A DNA stretch of 64,000 nt from Brevibacterium aurantiacum (lineage in GTDB: Bacteria; Actinomycetota; Actinomycetes; Actinomycetales; Brevibacteriaceae), in the NCBI RefSeq assembly GCF_900169065.1, contig NZ_FXZB01000009.1:1-64000 (forward strand), read 5' to 3'. The translations under genes were made by a program, and so were the position numbers. This document shows positions 1 through 8,686 of this stretch, one piece after another. Each line of letters begins with the position of its first letter. The first letter of the stretch is position 1. The notes below the pieces were generated by a model. That model made no database searches. It had not been told where the DNA came from and saw only the letters and a list, made by a program, of their open reading frames with translations.

Positions 1-22
1 GGCGTCTGGCGGTCATCGGGAT

Positions 23-42
23 CTTGCCTTCCATAGGGCAAG
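23..42 (+). terminator. possible terminator hairpin of an upstream gene
   Basis: CTTGCC (23-28) and GGCAAG (37-42) form a 6-bp stem with an 8-nt loop. No gene can be assigned to the first 100 bases. The hairpin may close a transcription unit that lies outside the window. There is no clear T-run after it, so this is a weak call. Confidence 0.25.
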
Positions 43-65
43 CCTGCTCCCGTTTGTTGGGAGTT

Positions 66-123
66 CGCGCTCAAAGTCTTTGAGGCACCGCCTGGTTCTA
101 CGCGCTCAAAATAGCTGAGGCAC
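66..123 (+). repeat. two direct copies of a 23-nt element ahead of the rplM promoter
   Basis: Copies at 66-88 and 101-123 share CGCGCTCAAA at the start and TGAGGCAC at the end, with a variable centre, at an offset of 35 bp. Each copy can fold: CTCAAA/TTTGAG in the first, CTCA/TGAG in the second. They lie just upstream of the probable rplM promoter and could be regulator half-sites or remnants of the upstream gene end. Confidence 0.5.
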
Positions 124-132
124 GTCGAGCGT

Positions 133-162
133 TTGCTCCGCGGGTGAGAATGCATGTATATT
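133..162 (+). promoter_or_regulatory. probable promoter of rplM-rpsI
   Basis: TTGCTC (133-138) as -35 and TATATT (157-162) as -10 are 18 bp apart and resemble a housekeeping actinobacterial promoter. Transcription would start near 169, giving a leader of about 175 nt before the rplM start codon. Confidence 0.5.
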
Positions 163-275
163 TGATTGTCGTTGTGTGTGTCCGTCGTGCTCCCTTACAT
201 AGCCTCATGCGTTGCAGGCCCGTAGGTGAGGGGACGATTTCGATGGGCAGACCCGATTCAAGACAACGAGTGCCT

Positions 276-306
276 TGACTCATCAGACTCACGACCCGAT
301 GAGTCA
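276..306 (+). promoter_or_regulatory. leader hairpin upstream of rplM
   Basis: TGACTCATC (276-284) and GATGAGTCA (298-306) are perfect 9-nt inverted arms around a 13-nt loop, in the untranslated leader about 27 nt before the rplM Shine-Dalgarno sequence. Ribosomal protein operons are commonly autoregulated through such leaders. A link to L13 binding here is inference from position only. Confidence 0.4.
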
Positions 307-344
307 TCAGCACTACACCAAGAGATACGAAAAGAAGGCTACTT

Positions 345-788
345 TTGCGTACGTTCACACCCAAGCCCGGCGATATTGAGCGCCAGTGGCACGTCATTGA
401 CGCCACTGACCAGGTGCTCGGTCGTCTTGCTGCCCAGGTTGCACGCCTGTTGCGCGGCAAGCACAAGACCACCTTTGCTCCTCATATCGATACCGGTGAC
501 TTCGTCATCATCATTAATGCAGACAAGGTCGCATTGACCGGTGCGAAGCTCGATCAGAAGCGCGCTTACCACCACTCGGGTTACCCGGGCGGTCTGAAGA
601 GCGTCAACTACGCCGAGCTTCTCGCCACCAATCCCGAGCGCGCAGTCGAAAAGGCTGTCGGCGGTATGGTTCCGAAGACTCGTCTCGGACGTGCCCAGAT
701 GCAGAAGCTGAAGGTGTACCAGGGTGGAGAGCACCCACACGCCGCTCAGAATCCGCAGCCGTACGAACTCAGCCAGGTCGCGCAGTAA
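345..788 (+). CDS. rplM: 50S ribosomal protein L13
   Basis: The 147-residue protein is of usual length and co-linear with bacterial L13, an early-assembling large-subunit protein that binds 23S rRNA. It opens with the typical W-HVIDA segment followed by VLGRLAA, and carries the L13 signature around residues 107-127 ([11 protein letters not shown] then KLKVYQG). The start is TTG, chosen because AGAAGG (333-338) lies 6 nt upstream and the N-terminus matches the family; there is no better ATG. It is the first gene of a two-gene operon with rpsI, the usual arrangement in bacteria, separated by 34 nt. A 5' leader with a 9-bp hairpin may control it. Confidence 0.97.
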   Translation: MRTFTPKPGDIERQWHVIDATDQVLGRLAAQVARLLRGKHKTTFAPHIDTGDFVIIINADKVALTGAKLDQKRAYHHSGYPGGLKSVNYAELLATNPERAVEKAVGGMVPKTRLGRAQMQKLKVYQGGEHPHAAQNPQPYELSQVAQ

Positions 789-822
789 GCGCGCTTGAGC
801 TCTAGACATACCGAGGAGAACC

Positions 823-1338
823 GTGGCTGAAGAAACCACCACTGCGACAGAATCTGTCGAAGAACCAACCGCAACCGAATACACGTCGGAGACCCCCGAA
901 TCCGCAGGCCTGGGCGAACAGACCGCCGGCGGACGCGGACAGTCCCTGACCGCTCCCGGCAACGGAGTCGGCCGTCGCAAGCAGGCAATTGCTCGCGTCC
1001 GCCTGATCCCCGGATCCGGTGAATGGACCATCAACGGTCGCACTCTCGAAGAGTACTTCCCGAACAAGCTGCACCAGCAGCTCGTCAACGAGCCCTTCCG
1101 TCTCCTGGACCTCGAAGGACGTTTCGACGTCGTCGTGCGCATCTCCGGTGGCGGACCTTCCGGTCAGGCCGGAGCCGTTCGTCTGGGAATCGCCCGTTCG
1201 CTCAACCAGATCGACGAAGAGTCGAACCGTGCTGAGCTGAAGAAGGCAGGCTACCTGCGCCGCGACGCACGCGTCCCCGAGCGCAAGAAGGCCGGTCTCA
1301 AGAAGGCCCGTAAGGCACCTCAGTTCTCGAAGCGCTGA
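823..1338 (+). CDS. rpsI: 30S ribosomal protein S9
   Basis: S9 of the small subunit, 171 residues. The conserved body starts near residue 50 ([11 protein letters not shown]) and includes the signature [19 protein letters not shown] around 109-127. The basic tail ends in APQFSKR, the form that reaches the decoding centre. The first ~45 residues are a Thr/Glu-rich, low-complexity acidic extension, as seen in other actinobacterial S9 proteins. The start is GTG with GAGGAG (813-818) just upstream. A 14-bp hairpin terminator follows, so the operon ends here. Confidence 0.97.
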   Translation: MAEETTTATESVEEPTATEYTSETPESAGLGEQTAGGRGQSLTAPGNGVGRRKQAIARVRLIPGSGEWTINGRTLEEYFPNKLHQQLVNEPFRLLDLEGRFDVVVRISGGGPSGQAGAVRLGIARSLNQIDEESNRAELKKAGYLRRDARVPERKKAGLKKARKAPQFSKR

Positions 1339-1410
1339 TTCTGCTGTCAGGACTGCGCCTGGTCTGCCGCTGAAGCGCAGTCCTCAACAGTTCAGCTCGA
1401 TGAACACCGC

Positions 1411-1444
1411 AATGCGGCCCCGAACCGGATTCGGGGCCGCATTT
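1411..1444 (+). terminator. terminator of the rplM-rpsI operon
   Basis: A perfect 14-bp G+C-rich stem (1411-1424 with 1430-1443) with a 5-nt loop, followed by a short TTTCG. It lies 72 nt after the rpsI stop codon and before the glmM promoter. Confidence 0.8.
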
Positions 1445-1556
1445 CGTGCATTCACTTAACTTTCAGACACCCCTCGCCTTGACCCAGGCAGCATCATCTC
1501 TCACCGATTTCGACCGTCGAACGGTCCGGCACCACCGCCTCGGCGATGCAATGGAC

Positions 1557-1562
1557 TAATAT
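1557..1562 (+). promoter_or_regulatory. -10 element candidate for glmM
   Basis: TAATAT lies 28 nt upstream of the glmM start codon, after the rpsI terminator. No convincing -35 hexamer is visible. The leader would carry the GAGGAAAGG ribosome-binding site at 1575-1583. Confidence 0.4.
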
Positions 1563-1590
1563 CGACGGGAAATTGAGGAAAGGACTTTCC

Positions 1591-2943
1591 ATGACACGAC
1601 TCTTCGGCACAGACGGCGTACGAGGCCTCGCCAATCGCGACATCTCCGCCCGACTGGCGCTCCAGCTCTCCGTAGCAGGCTCGCGGGTTCTCACCCGCGG
1701 TTGGCCAGAAGGCAAGCGTCCCTTCGCCGTCGTCGGGCGTGACACGCGTGTCTCCGGTGAGTTCCTCTCCGCTGCGATCTCCGCGGGCATCGCCTCCGCC
1801 GGCGTGGACGTCCTCGACGCGGGAATGCTGCCCACCCCCGGCATCGCCAGCGTCGTCGCTGACACGGGTGCAGCCTTCGGCGTCGTCATCTCCGCCTCGC
1901 ACAATCCCATGCCCGACAACGGCATCAAGTTCTTCGCCGCGGGCGGAACGAAGCTCGACGATTCCGTTGAGGACGAGATCCTCGCAATCCTCGATGAGGA
2001 CTGGGTTCGTCCCACCGGCGCCGAGGTGGGTCGGATCTCCCGTTATCCCGCCGCGGCCGACGAGTACACGGAGAAGCTCGTGCGCTCCCTCGATGCTGAG
2101 GGCACACGTCCCCTGTCCGGCCTCAAGGTCGTCGTCGACTGCGCCCACGGTGCCGCGTCCATCGTCGGACCCGCCGCCCTGCGTCAGGCCGGTGCCGAGG
2201 TCATCGTCTCCGCTGCCGAACCCGATGGCTTCAACATCAACGACGGTGTCGGTTCCACGCACCTCGAACCGCTCCAGCGCCTCGTCGTGGAAACCCAGTC
2301 CGATCTGGGTGTGGCCTTCGACGGTGACGCCGACCGCTGCCTGGCCGTGGACTCCCTGGGTCGTGTCATCAACGGTGACCAGCTCATGGGCATCCTCGCG
2401 ATCGGGCTCAAGGAACTCGGCGAGCTGAAGGGCAACACCCTCGTCACCACCGTGATGTCGAACATCGGCCTCAAGCACGCGATGGACAAGTACTCCATTG
2501 AGACGGTCCAGACCGCAGTCGGTGACCGCTACGTCCTCGAACGCATGCTGGCCGACGGCTACGTCCTCGGCGGCGAGCAGTCCGGGCACGTGCTCATGCT
2601 CGACCACGGCACGACCGGTGACGGTGTGCAGACGGCCCTGCACCTGATGAAGCGCATGGCCGATTCGAAGCGCACCCTGGCCGACCTCGCCGCAGAGATC
2701 CCGCAGCTGCCGCAGGCGCTCGTCAACGTCAAGGGCGTCGACAAGCACGGAGTCGATCACCCGCAGGTCGCCGCCGAAGTCGACGCCGTCGAAGCCGAAC
2801 TCGAAGGTTCAGGCCGCGTGCTGCTGCGGGCCTCGGGCACCGAGCCGCTGATCCGCGTCATGGTCGAAGCTGAAACCGAGGACATCGCCCAGGCTCAGGC
2901 CGAGCGCTTGGCCGCCAACGTGAAGGAACACCTGGGCCTGTAA
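1591..2943 (+). CDS. glmM: phosphoglucosamine mutase
   Basis: Cytosolic enzyme converting glucosamine-6-phosphate to glucosamine-1-phosphate for UDP-GlcNAc and peptidoglycan synthesis. The protein has 450 residues, the usual length. It begins TRLFGTDGVRG and has the phosphoserine loop SASHNP with Ser103 as active-site residue, the metal-binding DGDADR at 244-249, the sugar-binding GEQSGH at 328-333 and the C-terminal phosphate-binding RASGTEP. The ATG at 1591 is chosen over an in-frame codon 45 nt upstream because GAGGAAAGG precedes it and the family begins here. GlmS, which makes its substrate, is encoded 3.4 kb downstream. Confidence 0.97.
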   Translation: MTRLFGTDGVRGLANRDISARLALQLSVAGSRVLTRGWPEGKRPFAVVGRDTRVSGEFLSAAISAGIASAGVDVLDAGMLPTPGIASVVADTGAAFGVVISASHNPMPDNGIKFFAAGGTKLDDSVEDEILAILDEDWVRPTGAEVGRISRYPAAADEYTEKLVRSLDAEGTRPLSGLKVVVDCAHGAASIVGPAALRQAGAEVIVSAAEPDGFNINDGVGSTHLEPLQRLVVETQSDLGVAFDGDADRCLAVDSLGRVINGDQLMGILAIGLKELGELKGNTLVTTVMSNIGLKHAMDKYSIETVQTAVGDRYVLERMLADGYVLGGEQSGHVLMLDHGTTGDGVQTALHLMKRMADSKRTLADLAAEIPQLPQALVNVKGVDKHGVDHPQVAAEVDAVEAELEGSGRVLLRASGTEPLIRVMVEAETEDIAQAQAERLAANVKEHLGL

Positions 2944-2955
2944 GTTCTCCTGTCC

Positions 2956-2989
2956 GGTGAGCGCCACTCCAGGGTGAGCACCACTCTTC
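2956..2989 (+). repeat. 17-bp tandem repeat after glmM
   Basis: Two adjacent 17-nt units (2956-2972 and 2973-2989) both begin GGTGAGC-CCACTC. They start 12 nt after the glmM stop codon. It is one of a series of short tandem repeats at gene ends in this window. Confidence 0.6.
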
Positions 2990-3016
2990 GCGGGGGAGAC
3001 AACTCGTCAGACACAC

Positions 3017-3052
3017 CAGAGGCCGCAGACGCATTCAGCGCTGCGGCCTCTG
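3017..3052. terminator. bidirectional terminator between glmM and the ABC exporter gene
   Basis: CAGAGGCCGCAG (3017-3028) and CTGCGGCCTCTG (3041-3052) form a perfect 12-bp stem with a 12-nt loop between two convergent genes. There is no T-run on either side. Confidence 0.7.
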
Positions 3053-3059
3053 TCATGCC

Positions 3060-4922
3060 TCAGTTCGTGGCGAACTGCGTTTCGTAGAGCTGGGCATAGC
3101 GGCCGCTGCGGGCCAGCAGCTCCTCGTGAGAACCGGATTCGACGATGCGACCGGCTTCGACGACGAGGATCGTATCGGCCTGGCGGATCGTGGACAGCCT
3201 GTGGGCGATGACCAGCGCGGTGCGACCGTGCATGGCCTGCGCCAGCGCCTGCTGCACGGCTGCCTCGTTCGTCGAGTCCAGGGCCGAGGTCGCCTCATCG
3301 AGGACGACGACCTCTGGGGCCGCGAGGAGCATGCGCGCGATCGTCAGCCGCTGACGCTCTCCACCGGAGAGCCGGTAGCCGCGTTCACCGATGACCGTGT
3401 CCAAACCATCGGGCAGGGTCGCGATGACATTGTGCAGCTGAGCCCTGTCGATGGCCTGATGCAGTTCAGCCTCGGTGGCCTCTGGTTTGACCAGGGCCAG
3501 GTTCGAACGGATCGATTCGTGGAAGACGTGACCGTCCTGAGTCACCACCCCAACGGACTTGCGCAGCGATTCGTAGGACAGCTCGCGCACATCAACACCG
3601 CCGATGGTGATCGACCCGGAGGTCACGTCGTAGAGGCGGGGCAGGAGTGAGGCGATCGTGGATTTTCCGGCACCCGAAGAACCGACCAGGGCGACGGTGT
3701 GACCGGCCGGGATCGTGAAGTCGAGTGAGTGCAGTACCTCGTCCCCGCCTCGGGCATCGAGCACGGAGACGTCTTCGAGGCTGGCGAGGCTGACCTGGTC
3801 CGCACTGGGGTAGGCGAAGTCGACATCGGAGAACGTCACGTCAAGGCCCCCCTTCGGCAGTGCCTTCGGGGATTCGGGTTCCTTGATCAGAGGCACGAGG
3901 TCGAGGATCTCGAAGACACGCTGGAAGCTGACGACGGCGCTCATGATGTCCAGACGTGCGTTCGCGAGCATGGTCAGGGGTGTGTAGAGCCTGGTCAGCA
4001 GCAGCGCGAGGGTGACGACCTGGCCGGCGTTGAGGTGACCGAGGACGGCTTGAGCACCGCCGATGCCGTAGACAAGAGCCAGCGCCAGGGCCGAGACCAG
4101 TGTCAGCGAGGACACGAACGTCGACTGCAGCATGGCGACCTTGATGCCGATGTCCCTGACCTGACCGGCACGGTCGGAGAACTCCTCGGACTCGGTCTTC
4201 GGATTGCCGAAGAGCTTGACCAGCGTCGCGCCACCGGCGGAGAACCGCTCCGTCATCCGCGTCGACATATCAGCACTGTTCTCCGCCGCCTGGAACTGCA
4301 GAGAGGCCAGCTTCCCGCTGAGCAGTCGGGTGGGGATGATGAAGAGGGGCAGGAGCAGGATGGAGAGCAGTGTGACCTGCCAGGAGATCGTGACCATCAC
4401 GCCTACGGTCAGGACCAGAGAGACGAAGTTCGACACGATGCCCGACAGGGTGTTGGAGAACGCGCGCTGGGCGCCGATGACGTCGGTGTTCAGGCGCGAG
4501 ACCAGAGCGCCCGTGCGGGTGCGATTGAAGAAGGCGATGGGCATTCTCTGCACATGGTCATAGACCGCGGTGCGCAGATCGAAGATGAGACCCTCACCGA
4601 TCTGTGAGGACAGGTACCGATTGAAGATCGAGATCGCAGCGTCCGCGATCGCCAGGCCGCCGATCGCCACGGCCAACCAGACGACGGTCGCGACTGGGCC
4701 GCCGCCGGTGATCGCGTTGACGACGTCACCGGCCAACACCGGGTTGAGCACGCCGATGACGGCAGTGCCGACGGAGAGGGTGAGGAAGACGATGAGCTTC
4801 GCCTTGTGCCGGGTCGCAAACGACCCGATGCGGCGGTAGGTGCCCGGCTTGATCGAGGTCTTCGGGGTCTTCTTGCTCGACACGGAGCTCCACATCACCC
4901 TGTGTGCTGACTGCAGACTCAT
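3060..4922 (-). CDS. ABC exporter, fused membrane and ATPase domains
   Basis: Half-size exporter of the MsbA/BmrA type (620 residues), expected to work as a dimer in the membrane. Residues ~40-340 form a six-helix type I exporter domain. The nucleotide-binding domain follows with Walker A GSSGAGKST (414-422), signature LSGGERQ (518-524), Walker B VVVLDEATSALD (538-549) and the switch His574. A stretch of about 20 extra residues (~373-395, Asp/Ser/Val-rich) lies at the start of the ATPase domain. The ATG at 4922 has GAGG five nt upstream; Met10 is an alternative. It stands alone, convergent with glmM. The substrate cannot be read from the sequence; lipids or drugs are usual for the family. Confidence 0.88.
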   Translation of the reverse strand: MSLQSAHRVMWSSVSSKKTPKTSIKPGTYRRIGSFATRHKAKLIVFLTLSVGTAVIGVLNPVLAGDVVNAITGGGPVATVVWLAVAIGGLAIADAAISIFNRYLSSQIGEGLIFDLRTAVYDHVQRMPIAFFNRTRTGALVSRLNTDVIGAQRAFSNTLSGIVSNFVSLVLTVGVMVTISWQVTLLSILLLPLFIIPTRLLSGKLASLQFQAAENSADMSTRMTERFSAGGATLVKLFGNPKTESEEFSDRAGQVRDIGIKVAMLQSTFVSSLTLVSALALALVYGIGGAQAVLGHLNAGQVVTLALLLTRLYTPLTMLANARLDIMSAVVSFQRVFEILDLVPLIKEPESPKALPKGGLDVTFSDVDFAYPSADQVSLASLEDVSVLDARGGDEVLHSLDFTIPAGHTVALVGSSGAGKSTIASLLPRLYDVTSGSITIGGVDVRELSYESLRKSVGVVTQDGHVFHESIRSNLALVKPEATEAELHQAIDRAQLHNVIATLPDGLDTVIGERGYRLSGGERQRLTIARMLLAAPEVVVLDEATSALDSTNEAAVQQALAQAMHGRTALVIAHRLSTIRQADTILVVEAGRIVESGSHEELLARSGRYAQLYETQFATN

Positions 4923-5162
4923 CTCGGCCTCATTTCCTTATGGCGTCCCGCGCGTCTGGGTCGAGGAGACGCACGTGGACACAGTACTCCTTCGGTTTGA
5001 AATCAGAGTGCAGAATCTGCGCAGCCGTCAAACCATGCACTGAGTGCAACTATCGCGAGACGGAATCTATTTCCTCAGCGACACAGATGCACGCAGCAAG
5101 TGAGAGACCTCACGCACGCCTGGCCACTGAACCACGCACGCTCTGATCTCAGAGCTCAGTAC

Positions 5163-6200
5163 TCACAGCTTGCGCAGCTGGACCTTGCGGATCGTGTGGT
5201 CATCTGACTTGTGCAGCACGAGGTCCGCGCGACCGCGGCTGGGCTGAACGTTCTCACGCAGATTGGGGAAGTTGATCGAATCCCAGATCTCCGTGGCCAA
5301 GGTGACCGCTTCTTCGTCATCGAGCTTCGAATAGCGGTGGAAGTAGGAGTCCGTGTCCTGGAAGGCGCCATGCTTGAGCTTGAGGAAGCGGGAGATGTAC
5401 CACTGGCGGATGTCGCGTGAGCGGGCGTCGACGTAGACGGAGAAGTCGAAGTAGTCGCTGATCGACAGGCCCAAGGTGCCGTCGCTGCGGGGCCGGGCGG
5501 GCTGGAGGACGTTGAGGCCTTCGACGATGAGGACATCGGGGGAGCGGACAACCACCTCGGCGCCGGGGACGATGTCGTAGGTGTGGTGCGAGTAAACGGG
5601 GGCACGGACCTCGGGGGAGCCGGACTTCACGGCGGAGATGAACCGCAGCAGTTTGCGCCGGTCATAGGATTCCGGGAAGCCCTTGCGTCCACCCAGTCGC
5701 CTGCGCTCGAGCTCGGCATTGGGGTAGAGGAAGCCGTCGGTGGTGATGAGCTCGACGCGAGGGGTGTCGGGCCATCTGGCCAGCAGTTCGCGCAGAACGC
5801 GAGCAGTCGTCGACTTGCCGACGGCGACGGACCCGGCCACACCGATGACGAAGGGGGTCCGCTTGGCCTCCTGCGGCTCGAGGCCGATTTCGTGCAGCGG
5901 GGAGAAGAACTCCCGCGTCATGTCGTGTTTGGCGCGGCGAGCGGAGACGTAGAGGTTGAGCAGGCGCGACAGGGGCAGGTAGACCTGAGCCACCTCGTCG
6001 AGGTTGATCCGATCGCCCAGCCCGCGCAGACGTTCGATGTCGCGCTGCTTCAGCGGCAGGGGAGTGGCTTGGGCCAGGGTGCCCCAGACGTCCCGATCGA
6101 ACTCCCAGAACGGGGAAGTCGGTTCGACCTCGGGCTTGCGTCCTGGTTTGAGGCCGGCCAGGCGTCGCGCGCGGTCAAGAAGTGGGTCGACATGAGACAT
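5163..6200 (-). CDS. coaA: type I pantothenate kinase
   Basis: Catalyses the ATP-dependent phosphorylation of pantothenate, the first and controlling step of coenzyme A synthesis. With the ATG at 6200 the protein has 345 residues, about 30 more than the mycobacterial enzyme, the surplus being N-terminal before the conserved [10 protein letters not shown]. The P-loop GSVAVGKST lies at ~123-131, and the typical TTDGFLYPN and KGFPESYD blocks follow. Two further in-frame ATG codons upstream (6224, 6323) cannot be excluded. No Shine-Dalgarno sequence precedes any of them. It is divergent from glmS, with the start regions about 120 nt apart; CTCTGA/TCAGAG (5141-5154) may terminate it. Confidence 0.94.
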   Translation of the reverse strand: MSHVDPLLDRARRLAGLKPGRKPEVEPTSPFWEFDRDVWGTLAQATPLPLKQRDIERLRGLGDRINLDEVAQVYLPLSRLLNLYVSARRAKHDMTREFFSPLHEIGLEPQEAKRTPFVIGVAGSVAVGKSTTARVLRELLARWPDTPRVELITTDGFLYPNAELERRRLGGRKGFPESYDRRKLLRFISAVKSGSPEVRAPVYSHHTYDIVPGAEVVVRSPDVLIVEGLNVLQPARPRSDGTLGLSISDYFDFSVYVDARSRDIRQWYISRFLKLKHGAFQDTDSYFHRYSKLDDEEAVTLATEIWDSINFPNLRENVQPSRGRADLVLHKSDDHTIRKVQLRKL

Positions 6201-6308
6201 GGGCACAATTGTGTCATGCGTCATGTCCCTGCCGAACGTCGAGGTGACATTGGGCTCGCCGAGGTGGCCTTCGAGTGGGTCGATTCCACGTTTCTTGACT
6301 CGACTGCG

Positions 6309-6314
6309 TAAAAT
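6309..6314 (+). promoter_or_regulatory. -10 element for a leaderless glmS mRNA; coaA-glmS divergent region
   Basis: TAAAAT ends 7 nt before the glmS ATG, and no ribosome-binding site is present, which points to transcription starting at the start codon. The same divergent region holds a 10-bp palindrome CACAATTGTG (6204-6213) next to the coaA start and one copy of the CGCCGAGGTG motif (6256-6265). Confidence 0.5.
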
Positions 6315-6321
6315 TCCACTC

Positions 6322-8196
6322 ATGTGTGGAATCGTTGGTTATGTATCCAAAGCAGACGTTGACAATGCTGATCACTCGGCGCTCGATGTTGTGCTCAGCG
6401 GCCTGAAGCGGCTCGAATATCGGGGCTATGACTCTGCCGGAGTCGCCCTTGTCACTCCTGCCGGTGATCTGGAGACCGCGAAGAAGGCAGGCAAGCTCTC
6501 GGCGCTGACCGATGAGCTCGCGGCCAACCCGCTGCCGAATGCCCAGACCGGGATCGGCCACACCCGGTGGGCCACCCACGGTGGACCGACGGACCTCAAC
6601 GCCCACCCGCACCTGGCCGACGGCGGAAAGCTCGCTCTGATCCACAACGGCATCATCGAGAACTTCGCTCAGCTCAAGCGCGACCTCACCGCCGATGGTG
6701 TCGAGTTCCAGTCCGAGACCGACACCGAGGTGGCTGCGGCTCAGCTGGCCAAGAACTTCCAGTCCACCGGTGACCTGACACAGGCCATGCGTGTGACCGC
6801 CACCCAGCTCGAAGGTGCCTTCACCCTCCTCGCCGTCCACGCCGACGCTCCCGGACAGGTCGTCGCCGCCCGCCGCAACTCGCCCCTGGTCATCGGCCTG
6901 GGTGAGGGAGAGAACTTCCTCGGCTCCGACGTCGCCGCCTTCATCGACTACACCCGCACCGCCGTCGAGATCGGCCAGGACCAGGTCGTGACCATCACCC
7001 CGGATTCCGTAGTCATCACAGACAACGACGGCAACGAGGTCGACGGTGTTGAGTACCAGGTCGACTGGGACGCCGCCGCTGCGGAAAAGGGCGGATTCCC
7101 CTCCTTTATGGACAAGGAGATCCACGACCAGCCACAGGCCGTCGCGGATACCCTGCTGGGCCGCCTCGACATCGACGGCAAGCTCACCCTCGATGAGATG
7201 CACATCGACGAGACCGTGCTCAAGACCATCGACAAGATCATCGTCATCGCCTGCGGCACCGCCGCCTACGCCGGCCAGGTCGCCAAGTACGCGATCGAGC
7301 ACTGGTGCCGCGTGCCCGTCGAGGTCGAACTCGCCCACGAGTTCCGCTACCGCGATCCCGTGGTCAACGAAAAGACACTGGTCGTGGCGATCTCCCAGTC
7401 GGGAGAGACTATGGACACGACCATGGCCGTGCGCCACGCACGTCAGCAGGGTGCGAAGGTCATCGCCATCTGCAACACCTTCGGCTCGACCATTCCCCGC
7501 GAATCCGACGCCGCCCTGTACACGCACGCCGGCCCGGAGATCGCGGTCGCCTCGACGAAGGCCTTCCTCTCGCAGGTCGTGGCCTGCTACCTGCTGGGCC
7601 TCTACCTGGCACAGCTGCGCGGCAACAAGTTCCGCGACGAGATCACCACCATCCTCGAAGAGCTGCAGACCATCCCGGAGAAGGTCCAGAGCATCCTCGA
7701 CAACGGCAAGCAGCAGGTGCAGGCACTGGCACAGCGCAACCAGGACGTCGGCTCGGTGCTGTTCCTGGGCCGCCACGTGGGCTTCCCCGTGGCCATGGAG
7801 GGTGCGCTCAAACTCAAGGAGCTCGCCTACATCCACGCCGAGGGCTTCGCCGCTGGCGAGCTCAAGCACGGTCCGATCGCGCTCATCGACGACGGTCAGC
7901 TCGTCATCATCGTCGTGCCCTCCAAGCGCGGCCGCGATTCGCTGCATGCCAAGGTCATCTCGAACATCCAGGAAGTCCGGGCCCGCGGTGCGAACACCGT
8001 AGTCATCGCCGAGGAAGGGGATGAAGAGGTCCGCGAGTTCGCCTCAGAGGTCATCTACGTTCCCCAGACGACGACGCTCATGGCGCCGCTGCTGACGACG
8101 GTTCCGCTGCAGATCTTCGCGATGGAACTGGCCACGGCCAAGGGCCTCGACGTGGATCAGCCGCGTAACCTCGCCAAGTCTGTGACCGTGGAGTAA
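6322..8196 (+). CDS. glmS: glutamine-fructose-6-phosphate aminotransferase (isomerizing)
   Basis: Makes glucosamine-6-phosphate from fructose-6-phosphate and glutamine, the entry step to UDP-GlcNAc. The 624-residue protein starts MCGIVGYV, so Cys2 becomes the N-terminal nucleophile of the glutaminase domain after Met removal. This fixes the ATG at 6322 over longer in-frame starts. The N-terminal half is the class II glutamine amidotransferase ([21 protein letters not shown]). The C-terminal half carries two SIS sugar isomerase domains ([29 protein letters not shown]) and ends [10 protein letters not shown] as in the family. acpS follows after 10 nt, so both are probably co-transcribed. Confidence 0.97.
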   Translation: MCGIVGYVSKADVDNADHSALDVVLSGLKRLEYRGYDSAGVALVTPAGDLETAKKAGKLSALTDELAANPLPNAQTGIGHTRWATHGGPTDLNAHPHLADGGKLALIHNGIIENFAQLKRDLTADGVEFQSETDTEVAAAQLAKNFQSTGDLTQAMRVTATQLEGAFTLLAVHADAPGQVVAARRNSPLVIGLGEGENFLGSDVAAFIDYTRTAVEIGQDQVVTITPDSVVITDNDGNEVDGVEYQVDWDAAAAEKGGFPSFMDKEIHDQPQAVADTLLGRLDIDGKLTLDEMHIDETVLKTIDKIIVIACGTAAYAGQVAKYAIEHWCRVPVEVELAHEFRYRDPVVNEKTLVVAISQSGETMDTTMAVRHARQQGAKVIAICNTFGSTIPRESDAALYTHAGPEIAVASTKAFLSQVVACYLLGLYLAQLRGNKFRDEITTILEELQTIPEKVQSILDNGKQQVQALAQRNQDVGSVLFLGRHVGFPVAMEGALKLKELAYIHAEGFAAGELKHGPIALIDDGQLVIIVVPSKRGRDSLHAKVISNIQEVRARGANTVVIAEEGDEEVREFASEVIYVPQTTTLMAPLLTTVPLQIFAMELATAKGLDVDQPRNLAKSVTVE

Positions 8197-8206
8197 GGGG
8201 AGAGAT

Positions 8207-8629
8207 ATGGCGATTCTGGGAATCGGAACCGACATCGCCGATGTGCCGCGCTTCGCCGAGCACATCGAGCGGGTCCCCGAACTCCTCGACCGTCTGCTCA
8301 CCCCTGCCGAACAGCTCAAACGCAACGGCAAACGTCGGACGGATGCCTCCTTGGCGGCGAGATTCTCCGCCAAGGAGGCCCTGAAGAAGGCCATCGGCTT
8401 CCCCGGATGGCTGCCCTGGCAGTCCGCCGAGGTGGTCCCCGCCAGATCCGGTGCCCCCTCATTCCGCCTGCGGGGTCTCGTGCTCGAACACTTCCACCGC
8501 ATCGGCGCCACGAACATCCACCTCTCCATCACCCATGACGCGAACCTCACCATGACCTTCGTCATCGTCGAAGGCGAAGGTCCATCGCTGAGCCCCGGCG
8601 TGGAATGGGATGCGGAGCACTTCGGGTAA
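8207..8629 (+). CDS. acpS: holo-[acyl-carrier-protein] synthase
   Basis: Transfers the phosphopantetheine arm of CoA to apo-ACP, activating fatty acid synthesis. The family pattern is intact: GIGTDIADVPRF with the metal ligand Asp9, and RFSAKEALKKA with Lys56-Glu57. The length (140 residues) is normal with a short C-terminal tail. GGGGAGAG lies directly before the ATG. Its position after glmS and before nnr/alr is typical for Actinobacteria. Confidence 0.95.
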   Translation: MAILGIGTDIADVPRFAEHIERVPELLDRLLTPAEQLKRNGKRRTDASLAARFSAKEALKKAIGFPGWLPWQSAEVVPARSGAPSFRLRGLVLEHFHRIGATNIHLSITHDANLTMTFVIVEGEGPSLSPGVEWDAEHFG

Positions 8630-8674
8630 GTCGATGGCTTCCGGACGTGGGCACCACCTCGGCGCGGTCGGCAA

Positions 8675-8680
8675 TAGACT
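8675..8680 (+). promoter_or_regulatory. -10 element for a leaderless M20 amidohydrolase mRNA
   Basis: TAGACT is followed by exactly 6 nt and then the ATG at 8687, with no ribosome-binding site. The identical TAGACT-6-ATG arrangement is found at the FNT gene (47293). A CACCTCGGCG motif copy lies just upstream (8655-8664). Confidence 0.5.
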
Positions 8681-8686
8681 CAGACC

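Noticed and set aside
1501-2760. Long open frame on the minus strand opposite glmM
   Set aside because: It mirrors the G+C-rich third positions of glmM; its protein has no recognisable motif and glmM is certain.
6295-6300. TTGACT as -35 box of glmS
   Set aside because: Only 8 bp from the TAAAAT hexamer, far too close for a -35/-10 pair.
6214-7947. 577-residue open frame opposite glmS
   Set aside because: Antisense shadow of a certain gene, with Val/Gly/Asp-rich low-complexity sequence.
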